DNA of 64,000 nt from Microvirga zambiensis WSM3693 (GTDB taxonomy: Bacteria > Pseudomonadota > Alphaproteobacteria > Rhizobiales > Beijerinckiaceae). This document shows positions 1 to 9,208 of the stretch, piece after piece (the first letter of the stretch is position 1; every line of letters begins with the position of its first letter). The stretch lies in the NCBI RefSeq assembly GCF_016735695.1, contig NZ_JAERQD010000007.1, positions 124,001 to 188,000 on the forward strand, given 5' to 3'. The notes beneath the pieces are model-generated. The model was not told the DNA's origin. It saw only the letters and a list, made by a program, of their open reading frames with translations, and ran no database searches. A program made the translations under genes and the position numbers.

Positions 1-115
1 CCTCCGAGGACGGCTGAACCTTTCAGCCTTCGCGGCATTGACCGGTGGCTACTTAACGGTCGCGCCGCGCATGAGCCCCACTCCCAAAGGCGTGACCTTG
101 CTGGAGAGGAAGCTC

Positions 116-1486
116 ATGAAAATCGCAGAGATCATGACCCGCAACGTGCGCGTGGTCGCTCCGGACCGGTCGATCCAGGATGCGGCGCGTCTCATGGACG
201 AGATGAATGTCGGCTCCCTTCCCGTCTGCGACGGGCGGCGTCTGCGCGGTGTGGTGACCGACCGCGACATCACCGTCCGGGCGACGGCAGCGGGCCTTGC
301 TCCCGATACCACACGCGTGCGCGACATCATGTCGGACAATGTCTGGTGGTGCTTCGACGACGACGACGTCGATCACATCGTCGAGCTGATGAGCGAGCAT
401 CAGATCCGCCGCCTGCCCGTGGTCGATCACGACAAGCATCTCGTCGGCATCGTCGCCCTCGGCGATCTTGCGACCGACAGCGAAGGCGATGCGTCCCGTG
501 CCCTGCACCGCATCTCCACTCCCTCGGAACCGGACCGGAGCGGCACGCCGTCGACGGCGCGCGCCGATCGGAGCCGCGGCGGACAATCCCGGCTGAGCGA
601 CGACGAGCGCCGCGAACTCGACCGTCGATCGAGGAGCGAGGATGACGACTGGCGCCATCGGCCATACGATTATCATGAGCATCGGCGGGGCCGTGAGGAA
701 GGCTCGCGCAACCGCGGCCGCGGACAGTTCCGCTTCCGCGACGAGGACGACGTGCGCGCGGCTTTCGGAAGCTTCGGCCATCCGGGTGAGGAAGGCGCCC
801 GCAATGCGCGCATGCGCGGCGGTTATGGCGGCGAGGGCTACCGGAACTACGGCGACGAATATGCGGGAAGCGGCTCGGCCGGGAGGGGCTACCGCCCGAA
901 GCGCTACGGCGCCTCGACCATCACGGGCGAACGCGCCCGTCCCGGCGACGACAGCAGCGAGAACGATCGCGTGATGCAGGATCGGGAGCGCACCTGGAGC
1001 CTCGTGAACGAGCGGCGCGATCACAGCAATTACGGCGCCGGTCCCGGCAATACGCGTTTCGGCAACGACGCCACCGCGAGCCGGGGCGAGGTGCGCCGAG
1101 GCGAGCATCAGGGTCGTGGGCCAAAGGGCTACCAGCGTTCCGACGAGCGCATCCGCGAGGACATCAACGAGCGCCTTACCGACGATGCGATGATCGATGC
1201 GTCCGAGATCGAAGTGCAGGTCCAGAACCGGGAGGTCACGCTCACCGGCACCGTGCGCAACCGCAACGAGAAGCGCCGGACCGAAGACCTTGCCGAGTCG
1301 GTCTCCGGAGTGAGCAACGTGCAGAACAACCTGCGCATCGGTGAGCGTCAGGGCCCGCGCGCGGCGGGGGCGGAAGCAGGCGATGCCACGGCAGCTGCGG
1401 GCAACTCAGGCAGCGGGACGGCCGGCAACGCCTCGGGTACGACACCCGGCGGCCGAACGACGGGTCGTCAGCGGCAGACGAGTTGA
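116..1486 (+). CDS. CBS-pair and BON domain protein
   Basis: A 456-residue soluble-looking protein with two tandem CBS domains at the N-terminus (about residues 5-125, motifs GVVTDRDI and GIVALGDL), a linker of about 220 residues rich in Arg, Gly, Glu and Asp, a BON domain (about 344-408, VTLTGTVRN) and an Ala/Gly/Thr-rich tail. CBS pairs usually bind adenosyl ligands; BON domains are linked to membrane or phospholipid binding. What the two do together here is not known, though stress sensing at the envelope is plausible. No signal peptide is seen. The ATG at 116 is chosen because GGAGAGG lies just upstream; an in-frame start at 38 has no such site. The gene runs convergently towards thrS across a strong terminator. 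Confidence 0.8.
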   Translation: MKIAEIMTRNVRVVAPDRSIQDAARLMDEMNVGSLPVCDGRRLRGVVTDRDITVRATAAGLAPDTTRVRDIMSDNVWWCFDDDDVDHIVELMSEHQIRRLPVVDHDKHLVGIVALGDLATDSEGDASRALHRISTPSEPDRSGTPSTARADRSRGGQSRLSDDERRELDRRSRSEDDDWRHRPYDYHEHRRGREEGSRNRGRGQFRFRDEDDVRAAFGSFGHPGEEGARNARMRGGYGGEGYRNYGDEYAGSGSAGRGYRPKRYGASTITGERARPGDDSSENDRVMQDRERTWSLVNERRDHSNYGAGPGNTRFGNDATASRGEVRRGEHQGRGPKGYQRSDERIREDINERLTDDAMIDASEIEVQVQNREVTLTGTVRNRNEKRRTEDLAESVSGVSNVQNNLRIGERQGPRAAGAEAGDATAAAGNSGSGTAGNASGTTPGGRTTGRQRQTS

Positions 1487-1507
1487 TTTGGTCAATTACA
1501 CCCTGAA

Positions 1508-1610
1508 CCCTCATCCTGAGGAGGTCACGCAGTGACCGTCTCGAAGGAGGATCCAGAGTACACTGAAGGCTCCTTCGAGACGCAGCTTTCAGCTGCTCCT
1601 CAGGATGAGG
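1508..1610. repeat. Palindromic repeat family D, copy 1
   Basis: About 103 bp with outer arms CCTCATCCTGAGGAG and CTCCTCAGGATGAGG, inner arms GTCTCGAAGGA and TCCTTCGAGAC, and two small side hairpins (GTCACgcaGTGAC and CAGCTttCAGCTG). A second copy at 5866-5972 has the same plan with different side-hairpin sequence. Repeats with this core are common between genes in Hyphomicrobiales. Confidence 0.85.
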
Positions 1611-1621
1611 TCCAGTGGATA

Positions 1622-1659
1622 AAATAAGCCGGCGTCTCTCTGGAGACGCCGGCTTATTT
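1622..1659. terminator. Bidirectional intrinsic terminator
   Basis: Perfect 17-bp stem (1622-1638 with 1643-1659) and a 4-base loop. The arms begin with AAATAA and end with TTATTT, so it can end transcription in both directions, between the convergent CBS/BON gene and thrS. Confidence 0.9.
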
Positions 1660-1672
1660 GATTAGATGAAAA

Positions 1673-3700
1673 CTACGCAATCGTCCGCTCGACCACGTGA
1701 TGCCCGTCGAGGGTCACGTGGCCTTCCGGCTCCGACACGGCCTTCGCAGCGCGGCGGCGGTCTGGCGTGACGGCTTCGGCCGCGAGAGCCTTCAGCGCTT
1801 CCTCGAGCGTCATGGTCTGCTGGTTCGGGCTTCCCAGACGGCGAATGGACACCGTCCGTTCCGCAGCCTCCTTGCGGCCGACGACGAGAAGCACCGGCAC
1901 CTTCACGAGCGAATGCTCGCGGACCTTGTAGTTGATCTTCTCGTTGCGCAGATCGGCCTCCACGCGAAGACCGGCGGCCTCTGCCGCGCGCACCACCTCC
2001 ATGGCGTATTCGTCACCCTCCGAGGTGATGGTGGCCACGACGACCTGGGTCGGCGCGAGCCAGAGCGGGAAGTGGCCGGCGAAATGCTCGATCAGGATGC
2101 CGGTGAAGCGCTCCATGGAACCGCAGATCGCACGGTGCACCATGACCGGCGTCTTCTTCTGCCCGTCCGCATCGACATAGAATGCGCCGAACCGCTCAGG
2201 CAGGTTGAAGTCCACCTGCGTGGTGCCGCATTGCCAGTCGCGGCCGATGGCGTCGCGCAGCACGTACTCGAATTTCGGTCCGTAGAACGCGCCCTCGCCC
2301 GGATTGATCGAGGTCTTGATGCGTCCGCCTGACTGTTCCTCGATCTGCTTCAGGACGCGGGTCATCACGTCTTCCGCATGATCCCACATCTCGTCCGTGC
2401 CGACGCGCTTGTCGGGCCTTGTCGAGAGCTTCACGATGATCTCGTCGAAGCCGAAATCGGCATAGGTCGACAGAATCAGGTCGTTGATCTTCAGGCACTC
2501 CTCGGCCATCTGATCTTCCGTGCAGAAGATATGCGCGTCGTCCTGCGTGAAGCCGCGCACGCGCATCAGTCCATGCATCGCGCCCGACGGCTCGTAGCGA
2601 TGCACGGCGCCGAACTCCGCGAGGCGCAGCGGCAGATCGCGATAGGACTTCAGCCCGTGCTTGAAGATCTGCACGTGGCCGGGGCAGTTCATCGGCTTGA
2701 GTGCGAAGACGCGCTTGTCCTCCGCCTCGTCGCCCGCCGACTGCACCGCGAACATGTTCTCGCGATACCAGCCCCAGTGGCCCGAGGTCTCCCACAGCGA
2801 TGCGTCGAGCACCTGAGGCGCGTTGACCTCCTTGTAGTCCGCCTTCAGACGGCGGCGCATATAGGCGATCAGCTCCTGGAAGATCGTCCAGCCCTTGGAA
2901 TGCCAGAAGACGACGCCCGGCCCCTCCTCCTGGAAATGGAACAGGTCCATCTCGCGGCCCAGGCGACGGTGGTCGCGCTTCTCGGCCTCCTCGAGCTGCT
3001 TGAGGTAGTTGTCGAGGTCTTCCTGGGACGCCCATGCGGTCGCATAGATGCGGGTGAGCATCGCGTTGTTGGAATCGCCGCGCCAATAGGCGCCCGCCAC
3101 CTTCATGAGCTTGAAGGCATTGCCGATCTTGCCCGTGGAGGTCATGTGCGGACCGCGGCAGAGATCGAACCAGTCGCCCTGGGAATAGATCTTGAGATCC
3201 TGGCCTTCGGGAATCGCATCGACCAGCTCGACCTTGTAGGTCTCGCCCTTGTCCTTGAAGACCTGCCTGGCCTTGTCGCGGCTCCACACGTCCTTCGTGA
3301 AGGGTTTGTCGCGCGCGATGATCTCGCGCATCTTCGCCTCGATGGCCGGGAAGTCCTCCGGGGTGAAGGGCTCGTTGCGGGCGAAGTCGTAATAGAAGCC
3401 GTTCTCGATCACCGGACCGATGGTCACCTGCGTTCCCGGAAAGAGCTCCTGCACCGCCTCTGCCAGAACGTGTGCGGCGTCGTGCCGGATCAACTCCAGC
3501 GCGCGCGGGTCCTCGCGGTTGAGGAACTCGATCTTGGCATCCTGGGCGATCGGATCGGCGAGGTCCGTCACGGTGCCGTCGAGCGCCATGGCGACCGTGC
3601 GCTTGGCAAGCGACTTGGCGATGCCGTCCACGATCTCCCGGCCGGTGATGCCGGAATCGTACTGGCGCTGGGCGCCATCGGGGAATGTCAGGGTAATCAT
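1673..3700 (-). CDS. thrS: Threonine--tRNA ligase
   Basis: Class II aminoacyl-tRNA synthetase of 675 residues that charges tRNA-Thr in the cytoplasm. Domains in order: TGS (about 1-62), the editing domain with HDAAH, the catalytic core with MNCPGH (zinc Cys), [11 protein letters not shown] (motif 2) and GSMERFTG (motif 3), then the anticodon-binding domain. A tail of roughly 35 residues after the anticodon domain (Arg/Ala-rich) extends beyond the usual end. The start at 3700 gives the standard [10 protein letters not shown]-terminus and has AGGAG nine bases upstream; an earlier in-frame start at 3730 adds ten unconserved residues. Monocistronic, with its own terminator at 1622-1659. Confidence 0.97.
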   Translation of the reverse strand: MITLTFPDGAQRQYDSGITGREIVDGIAKSLAKRTVAMALDGTVTDLADPIAQDAKIEFLNREDPRALELIRHDAAHVLAEAVQELFPGTQVTIGPVIENGFYYDFARNEPFTPEDFPAIEAKMREIIARDKPFTKDVWSRDKARQVFKDKGETYKVELVDAIPEGQDLKIYSQGDWFDLCRGPHMTSTGKIGNAFKLMKVAGAYWRGDSNNAMLTRIYATAWASQEDLDNYLKQLEEAEKRDHRRLGREMDLFHFQEEGPGVVFWHSKGWTIFQELIAYMRRRLKADYKEVNAPQVLDASLWETSGHWGWYRENMFAVQSAGDEAEDKRVFALKPMNCPGHVQIFKHGLKSYRDLPLRLAEFGAVHRYEPSGAMHGLMRVRGFTQDDAHIFCTEDQMAEECLKINDLILSTYADFGFDEIIVKLSTRPDKRVGTDEMWDHAEDVMTRVLKQIEEQSGGRIKTSINPGEGAFYGPKFEYVLRDAIGRDWQCGTTQVDFNLPERFGAFYVDADGQKKTPVMVHRAICGSMERFTGILIEHFAGHFPLWLAPTQVVVATITSEGDEYAMEVVRAAEAAGLRVEADLRNEKINYKVREHSLVKVPVLLVVGRKEAAERTVSIRRLGSPNQQTMTLEEALKALAAEAVTPDRRRAAKAVSEPEGHVTLDGHHVVERTIA

Positions 3701-3778
3701 CGAATATTTCTCCTGGCTCACTCCTGCCAACGGAGCAGGTAAGCGGGGGCCGACGGTCTGTTGGATCGGAGGGCGAGT

Positions 3779-4120
3779 TCAGTCGCCGTCAGGTTCGACT
3801 GAATCGCAGGTGATCGCGGAGGCATTTTGAGGCGCGTTCACGCCCCGCCAGCGACCATAGGCCCAGGGCTTATACCAGGCGGCGCTCCCGGGCAACGCTT
3901 CCGGCACCAGGTCGATGCCGTGGGTGCCGAAGGGGCCGCAGCGGCAGATGCGGGCGACGCCCATCCAGCCCCCCGGCCAGAACCCGTGCCGCTGGATCGC
4001 CTCGTCCGTATATTCCGAGCAGGAGGGCAGATGCCGGCACTGGCGGCCGATAAGACCAGACAGGCTCAACTGGTATCCTCTGATTGCCCAATGGGCGGCC
4101 TGCTGGACGGGACTAGGCAT
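3779..4120 (-). CDS. yidD: Membrane protein insertion efficiency factor YidD
   Basis: 113 residues with the YidD core: an amphipathic N-terminal helix (YQLSLSGLIGRQCRHLPSC), then PSCSEYTDEAIQRHG and GGWMGVARICRCGPFG with the conserved cysteines. YidD assists YidC in inserting inner-membrane proteins. The C-terminal 30 residues (after YGRWRG) are variable in the family. The ATG overlaps the last 8 bases of the upstream iscU-like gene, so the two are translationally coupled; this gene order is frequent in Hyphomicrobiales. Confidence 0.93.
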   Translation of the reverse strand: MPSPVQQAAHWAIRGYQLSLSGLIGRQCRHLPSCSEYTDEAIQRHGFWPGGWMGVARICRCGPFGTHGIDLVPEALPGSAAWYKPWAYGRWRGVNAPQNASAITCDSVEPDGD

Positions 4121-4565
4121 TTATCCCACGCGCGGCTCGCCGGGCCTCGACCTGATCGAGCGCGTCCACGACGGCGTCGAAGGTGAGGAGGATGGAGGCA
4201 TGGCGCGCCTTATAATCTTTAAGGGGCTCCAACACCTTAAGGTCCTCCCATTTGCCCTGGGGCGGATCTCCGTCGGCTTTCAGCAGACGACTTGCCGCAT
4301 CGCGAACCTCACGAAGCTCCTCTATGGTCGCGCCGATTATATTCCGTGCCATGATGGATGAAGAGGCCTGACCGAGAGCGCAGGCCCTGACGTCATGGGC
4401 GAACGCCGTCACGATATTGCCGTCAAGCTTCACATCGACCGTCACGGTCGAGCCGCAGAGCTTGGAGCGGGCCGTGGCGGACGCATCGGGCGCGGCCAGC
4501 CGTCCAAGACATGGGATTTCGGCCGCGAGTTCGAGTATGCGTCTGCTGTAAATGTCGTTTAGCAT
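4113..4565 (-). CDS. IscU/SufU-like iron-sulfur cluster scaffold
   Basis: 150-residue protein of the NifU-N/IscU fold. The three ligand cysteines are visible in IPCLGRL, SKLCGST and VRACALGQASSS, the last being the typical family motif. Such proteins hold nascent Fe-S clusters, but this subgroup lacks some residues of true IscU and its client is unknown. It is divergent from folE across a 158-bp AT-rich region and coupled to yidD by an 8-base overlap. Confidence 0.85.
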   Translation of the reverse strand: MLNDIYSRRILELAAEIPCLGRLAAPDASATARSKLCGSTVTVDVKLDGNIVTAFAHDVRACALGQASSSIMARNIIGATIEELREVRDAASRLLKADGDPPQGKWEDLKVLEPLKDYKARHASILLTFDAVVDALDQVEARRAARGINA

Positions 4566-4723
4566 AACGGTCTATGACATAACGTTTGGGAATGTGCTCA
4601 CATACCTATATAAGCACTGTGTCCGCGCTTCGCGACGGCCTTCGTCGGCGTTGCTCGGAAAGAAAATAGAAACTGCCGGGCGGCAAAGCTTCCTCGGTTT
4701 ACAAGTTGAGAAAGAGGCTCCAC

Positions 4724-5353
4724 GTGAGTGATGTGGTTAAGTCCCTGCCTACGCGTCTGACGGCAGCCGTCGATATGTCCGCGGCACCGTCCCGAGAAGA
4801 AGCCGAAGCCGCCGTTCGCACCCTGATCCGCTGGGCCGGAGATGATCCGACCCGCGAGGGCCTGCACGACACGCCCAAGCGCGTGGCCAAGGCGTTCAAG
4901 GAATTTTATTCCGGCTATGACGAAGATCCGTCGGACATCCTCGACAAGATCTTCAGCGAAGTGGAAGGCTACGACAACATCGTGCTGGTGCGCGATATCC
5001 CCTTCTACTCGCATTGCGAACACCACCTGGTGCCGTTCTACGGCGTGGCGCATGTGGCCTATTACCCCACCAAAGGCGTGGTCGGGCTCTCGAAGCTTGC
5101 GCGCCTCGTCGATGCCTATGCCCGCCGGCTCCAGACTCAGGAGACCATGACCTCCCAGATCGCGAATGCGATGGTCGATGCGCTCGATCCCCGCGGCGTG
5201 GCCGTGATGATCGAGGCCGAGCACATGTGCATGTCCATGCGCGGCATCCAGAAGGCAGGCGCCCTCACCCTGACCACTCAGTTCACCGGCGTGTTCAAGG
5301 ACGATCCGGCCGAGCAGGTGCGCTTCCTCACCCTGGTGCGGAACAGGGGCTGA
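4724..5353 (+). CDS. folE: GTP cyclohydrolase I
   Basis: Converts GTP to dihydroneopterin triphosphate, the first step of folate/tetrahydrobiopterin synthesis. 209 residues; zinc ligands lie in [10 protein letters not shown] and HMCMSMRG, with the family signature [17 protein letters not shown] between. The N-terminus (about 30 residues) is variable. I chose GTG at 4724 because AAGAGG sits seven bases upstream; a TTG at 4706 is the next in-frame option. Stop is only 8 bases before the hisI ATG, so the two probably share a transcript. Confidence 0.96.
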   Translation: MSDVVKSLPTRLTAAVDMSAAPSREEAEAAVRTLIRWAGDDPTREGLHDTPKRVAKAFKEFYSGYDEDPSDILDKIFSEVEGYDNIVLVRDIPFYSHCEHHLVPFYGVAHVAYYPTKGVVGLSKLARLVDAYARRLQTQETMTSQIANAMVDALDPRGVAVMIEAEHMCMSMRGIQKAGALTLTTQFTGVFKDDPAEQVRFLTLVRNRG

Positions 5354-5361
5354 GGCCTTCC

Positions 5362-5778
5362 ATGAGCCTCCCTGCCTCCAACTCCTTTCCCGCTCCGGGC
5401 TCGAAGACCGAGCTTGAGGAGGGAAGCGTGCTCACGCCCCGGTTCGGCCCCGACGGGCTGATCACCTGCGTCACCACGGATGCGGCGAGCGGCGAGATCC
5501 TCATGGTCGCCCATATGAATGCCGAGGCCCTCGCCCGTACGATCGAGACGGGCGAAGCCTGGTACTGGTCGCGCTCCCGCAGCGAACTCTGGCACAAGGG
5601 CGCGACGAGCGGCCAGATCCAGACGGTGAGGGAGATCCGGACCGATTGCGACCAGGACGCCCTTCTCCTGAAAGTGCAGGTCGCCGGCGACGGCGGCTGC
5701 TGCCATACGGGGCGGCGCTCGTGCTTCTACCGCAAGGTGGAGAGCGCGAACGGCGAAATCCGCCTCATTGCGGACTGA
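5362..5778 (+). CDS. hisI: Phosphoribosyl-AMP cyclohydrolase
   Basis: 138 residues; opens the adenine ring of PR-AMP in histidine synthesis. Metal-binding cysteines are in RTDCDQDA and [25 protein letters not shown] is the substrate-binding signature. A single-function HisI without the HisE domain, as usual in alphaproteobacteria. It follows folE after an 8-base gap. Start fixed by the short spacing and by the conserved core beginning about residue 25. Confidence 0.96.
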   Translation: MSLPASNSFPAPGSKTELEEGSVLTPRFGPDGLITCVTTDAASGEILMVAHMNAEALARTIETGEAWYWSRSRSELWHKGATSGQIQTVREIRTDCDQDALLLKVQVAGDGGCCHTGRRSCFYRKVESANGEIRLIAD

Positions 5779-5834
5779 TCCTCCGGCAGCCCTCCTGAAA
5801 ATCTGAATCATAGAGGGATTCCACCCCCGAGCCC

Positions 5835-6043
5835 TCATCCTGAGAGGCTGGCTCATAAATCTCTTCCCTCATCCTGAGGAGCCACGAAGTGGCGTCTCGA
5901 AGGAGCATCCAGCATGCGCTGGAGACGCCCTCGTCCTTCGAGACGGTGCTGCGCACCTCCTCAGGATGAGGGCTAGGGGGCGCAAAGCTTTTTATGAGCC
6001 AGCCTCTCAGGATGAAGTTGAGATTTATGAGCCAGCTTCTGAG
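5835..6043. repeat. Nested palindromic repeats (outer element plus family D copy 2)
   Basis: This fills most of the 330-bp gap between hisI and the MFS gene. Outer arms 5835-5859 and 5991-6015 are perfect 25-base inverted repeats (core GAGAGGCTGGCTCATAAA). Inside them sits a full family D element at 5866-5972. A third, imperfect outer arm follows at 6021-6043 (TTTATGAGCCAGCTTCTGAG). No coding potential seen. Confidence 0.85.
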
Positions 6044-6108
6044 ATGCAGGGCTGCCATCGTCTCCTAAACGGGTGCACATCCCCGGCTTTCCGCGCTAGG
6101 AAGGCCGT

Positions 6109-7263
6109 ATGACACGACGCGATCTTTTCCTGGCGCGGGTGGCGGCAAGCGCCGTCTTCTTCGGCAACGGCTTCGGCATCGGCACCTGGGCCGCTCAGCT
6201 TCCCCGCTTCAAGGTCTCTCTCGGGCTCTCGGACGGCCAGCTCAGCCTCGGGCTCCTGGCATTCTCTCTCGGCGCGGTCGCCCTCATGCCGGTCATCGGC
6301 TGGGCAGTCGCCGTGGTCGGCAGCCGGACCATGACGCTTGCTTCCGCTTTCGCCTTCGCAGGTGCCCTGCTGCTTCCGGGCCTGGCCCCGAACCTGAGCC
6401 TGTTCGTCGCCGCCTCCCTCATTGCCGGCGCCTGCAACGGCACCATGGATGTTGCCATGAACACCAATGCCACCGTGGTCGAGCGGAGCTGGGGGGCTGC
6501 CATCATGTCGTCTTTCCATGCCTTCTACAGCCTCGGCGGCCTCGCCGGCGCGGGCACTTCGGGCCTGCTGATCGCCCTCGATGTCGGGATCGTGCCGACC
6601 CTGGTGATCTCCTGCCTCGCCATGGGCCTTCTGTTCGTGGTCGCGGCCTTCTGGACCTTGGGTGAGCGGGAGAAGATGGGCGAAGGCCACGGCTTCGCCT
6701 GGCCGCGCGGCGCCGTCATTCTGCTGGCGGTGCTCGCCATGTTCTGCTTCATGGTCGAGGGCGCCATGGTGGACTGGTCGGCGATCTATCTCCAGACCGT
6801 CGCGGGAGCGAGCCTTGAGACTGCGGTTACCGGCTTTGCCGCCTTCTCGCTCGCCATGACCGTGTGCCGTTTCATGGGAGATTTCGTCGTACGCCATCTT
6901 GGCCGCGCCCGGACGCTCCAGTTCGGCGGGCTCCTCGCGGCCTTCGGCCTGGCCCTGGCCATGCTGATTCCGCACCCCCTGATCGCCTCTCTCGGCTTCG
7001 CCCTCGTCGGCATCGGCCTCGCCAATGTGGTGCCGGTTCTGTTCAGCACCGCCGGGCAGATGAAGGAAATCCCGCCCAGCATGGGCGTCGCCATGGTGGC
7101 GACGCTCGGCTATGGCGGCCTGCTGCTCGGCCCGCCGCTGATCGGGTTCGGGAGCGCGCTCTTCGGCCTGAGGGCGATGCTCGGCGTGCTGATCGCCTTC
7201 TCCTTCATCATCATCATTTTGTCGCAGAGGGCATTGCAGCGCTCCACTGTTCAGTTTTCCTGA
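6109..7263 (+). CDS. MFS transporter, YbjJ-like
   Basis: 384-residue integral membrane protein with about 12 hydrophobic segments, in two halves separated near residue 190 by a charged loop (LGEREKMGEG). The N-terminal FGNGFGIGTWAAQLPRF resembles the YbjJ/fucose-permease-like branch of the major facilitator superfamily. Substrate cannot be told from sequence. Monocistronic; the next gene starts 90 bases downstream. Confidence 0.85.
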   Translation: MTRRDLFLARVAASAVFFGNGFGIGTWAAQLPRFKVSLGLSDGQLSLGLLAFSLGAVALMPVIGWAVAVVGSRTMTLASAFAFAGALLLPGLAPNLSLFVAASLIAGACNGTMDVAMNTNATVVERSWGAAIMSSFHAFYSLGGLAGAGTSGLLIALDVGIVPTLVISCLAMGLLFVVAAFWTLGEREKMGEGHGFAWPRGAVILLAVLAMFCFMVEGAMVDWSAIYLQTVAGASLETAVTGFAAFSLAMTVCRFMGDFVVRHLGRARTLQFGGLLAAFGLALAMLIPHPLIASLGFALVGIGLANVVPVLFSTAGQMKEIPPSMGVAMVATLGYGGLLLGPPLIGFGSALFGLRAMLGVLIAFSFIIIILSQRALQRSTVQFS

Positions 7264-7352
7264 ACCAGTCCTACTTGAATCTTGAGGGCACCAGTTCATG
7301 CACCTTTCACGAGAGATGGGCATGAATGAGCAAGGATGCCTTGGAGTAACCA

Positions 7353-8363
7353 ATGTTGTGGGACGGGATTGCCCGGCGCAGCGCCGGGTCAGGGGGCGGC
7401 GGGGGCGTGACGGAGACCAGGGCACCGGTTGAACGCAGTCCCCGGGCGAAGGCACGGATCGGCCTGGCTCTGGGGGGCGGCGCAGCGCGCGGCTGGTCCC
7501 ATATCGGGGTGATCAGGGTTCTGGAGGAAGCCGGGATCGTTCCCGACGTCATCGCCGGAAGCTCCATCGGAGCCGTGGTCGGCGGCTGCTACGCGGCCGG
7601 CAAGCTCGACGAATTGGAGGCCTTTTCCCTCTCCCTGACCAAACGCCGCGTCATGGGGCTGCTCGATTTCCATTTCAGCGGAGCGGGCCTGATCGCCGGC
7701 GGACGCCTCCAGCGCCTGCTCGATCAGGATCTGACGGACAGGCGGGTCGAGACCCTGCCGATCAAGTTCTGCACCATCGCCACGGAGCTGGTGAGCGGCC
7801 ACGAGATCTGGCTGACGCGCGGTCCGCTCGTCCAGGCCATGCGGGCCTCCTACGCCCTCCCCGGCGTCTTCGACCCGGTGATGATCGGCGGGCGCTGGCT
7901 CATGGACGGCGCCCTCGTCAATCCGATTCCGATCACGGCGGCCAGGGCGCTCGGGGCCGACATCGTGATCTGCGTCAACCTCAACGGTGAAGTGCGCGTG
8001 CGCGGAACGGTCATCCAGTCCTACGACGCGGAGACCAGCGACCAGCAGGAGATCGAAGAGGTCATCGAGGAAGCGCCTCGGCGCTGGGGCTTCTTCCCCG
8101 GCGCGAAAGCGGAGAAATCGCGCAAGCCGAACGCCCCCGGCCTCGCGACCGTCATGGTCGATGCCTTCAACATCACCCAGGACCGCATCGCCCGCTCGCG
8201 TCTCGCGGGCGATCCGCCCGACATCATGGTTGCGCCCAAGCTCGCCAAGATGGGGCTGTTCGAGTTCCACAGGGCGCAGGAATGCATCGCGCTCGGCCGG
8301 CAGGCCACGGAGCGTGCCCTGCCGGACATTCTCGAATTGCTGCAGGAGACGCAGCTCGAATGA
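7353..8363 (+). CDS. Patatin-like phospholipase (RssA type)
   Basis: 336 residues. Patatin hydrolase features are all present: oxyanion loop LGGGAARGWSHIG, nucleophile elbow GSSIG, and the Asp of the Ser-Asp dyad in MDGALVNP (DGA in place of the commoner DGG). Expected to cleave lipid acyl esters; no signal peptide. The ATG at 7353 has TTGGAG six bases upstream, but the first 30 residues are Gly/Arg-rich and unconserved, so a GTG at 7407 is possible. Confidence 0.88.
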   Translation: MLWDGIARRSAGSGGGGGVTETRAPVERSPRAKARIGLALGGGAARGWSHIGVIRVLEEAGIVPDVIAGSSIGAVVGGCYAAGKLDELEAFSLSLTKRRVMGLLDFHFSGAGLIAGGRLQRLLDQDLTDRRVETLPIKFCTIATELVSGHEIWLTRGPLVQAMRASYALPGVFDPVMIGGRWLMDGALVNPIPITAARALGADIVICVNLNGEVRVRGTVIQSYDAETSDQQEIEEVIEEAPRRWGFFPGAKAEKSRKPNAPGLATVMVDAFNITQDRIARSRLAGDPPDIMVAPKLAKMGLFEFHRAQECIALGRQATERALPDILELLQETQLE

Positions 8364-8367
8364 GCAA

Positions 8368-8643
8368 AGCATCGGACCGATGCTCCACTCTTTGAAGAGC
8401 CCATCGTTGGACGCGTAAAACCGGGTCGTGACTTAAGTTTGCCCCCTGTCATTCCGGGGCGGCCAAAGGCCGAACCCGGAACCTATAACCGCTGAGGATG
8501 CAACAAAGAGGCGGCAAGCGTTTCGCGCTCTTCTGAACCGTCGGCGGTTATGGGTTCCGGGCTCGCCTGCGGCGCCCCGGAATGACCAAGGGCACACTTA
8601 AGTCACGACTAAAAACCGGGTCCGCCTTTCGCACGATGCGCTA
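8368..8643. repeat. Family B repeat interrupted by a family E palindrome
   Basis: A family B element (AGCATCGGAC... to ...CACGATGCGCT) is split by a second palindrome of about 184 bp whose arms are GTGACTTAAG/CTTAAGTCAC and GTCATTCCGGGG/CCCCGGAATGAC. An 11-base direct repeat, AAAACCGGGTC, flanks the insert at 8417-8427 and 8612-8622; removing the insert and one copy restores a normal family B sequence. The right edge runs into the TAG stop of the CBS gene on the other strand. Confidence 0.8.
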
Positions 8644-9072
8644 GGCGGTCGCGATATATTCCTTGATGGCCTGCGTCTCCGCCTCGACCTCCTCGAGGCG
8701 CAGTTTCACCACGTCGCCGATCGAGATGATGCCGGAGAGCCGACCGCTCTCGACGACGGGAACATGCCGGAATTTCTGCTGCGTCATGAGCTCCATCACA
8801 TGATTGATGGTGGTTTCGCTCGTGCAGGTCAGCACCTTCTCGGTCATGTAACGGGAGACGGGTTCCTCCAGGGCCTTGGCACCGTGCAAAGCGATCGCCC
8901 GCACGATATCGCGCTCAGTAATGATGCCGGCGACGGGACGGTGACCATCCACAATGAGAAGGGCACCTATTCTGCGCTCTGCGAGAACCCTGGCTGCCTC
9001 ACTCAAGGTCTGACCCGGGTCGATGGTGGCGACGTCACGGCCTTTGAGCGAAAGGATTCGATTGACGATCAT
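8641..9072 (-). CDS. CBS domain-pair protein
   Basis: 143 residues made of two CBS domains and little else (about 1-60 and 75-130; GIITERDIVRAI and GIISIGDVVKLR). Stand-alone CBS pairs bind AMP/ATP-like ligands and modulate partners; the partner is unknown. GGGAGGAATAA directly precedes the ATG, a strong ribosome site. The stop codon overlaps the end of a family B repeat. Confidence 0.9.
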   Translation of the reverse strand: MIVNRILSLKGRDVATIDPGQTLSEAARVLAERRIGALLIVDGHRPVAGIITERDIVRAIALHGAKALEEPVSRYMTEKVLTCTSETTINHVMELMTQQKFRHVPVVESGRLSGIISIGDVVKLRLEEVEAETQAIKEYIATA

Positions 9073-9208
9073 TTATTCCTCCCGTTGTGCGAACGGCGAG
9101 GACCGTCAGGCCCCGCATCCGCAAGGCTGAACCAAGAGTCCCGGACCCATGACCGAGGGTAAGGACCCTACGTCAGTCTAAGGATGATTGGGGCAAACGG
9201 CGTCGGTT

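Noticed and set aside
5835-6043. Repeated palindromes considered as a CRISPR array
   Set aside because: Copies are inverted and nested, not direct repeats with equal-length spacers, and no cas gene is in the window.
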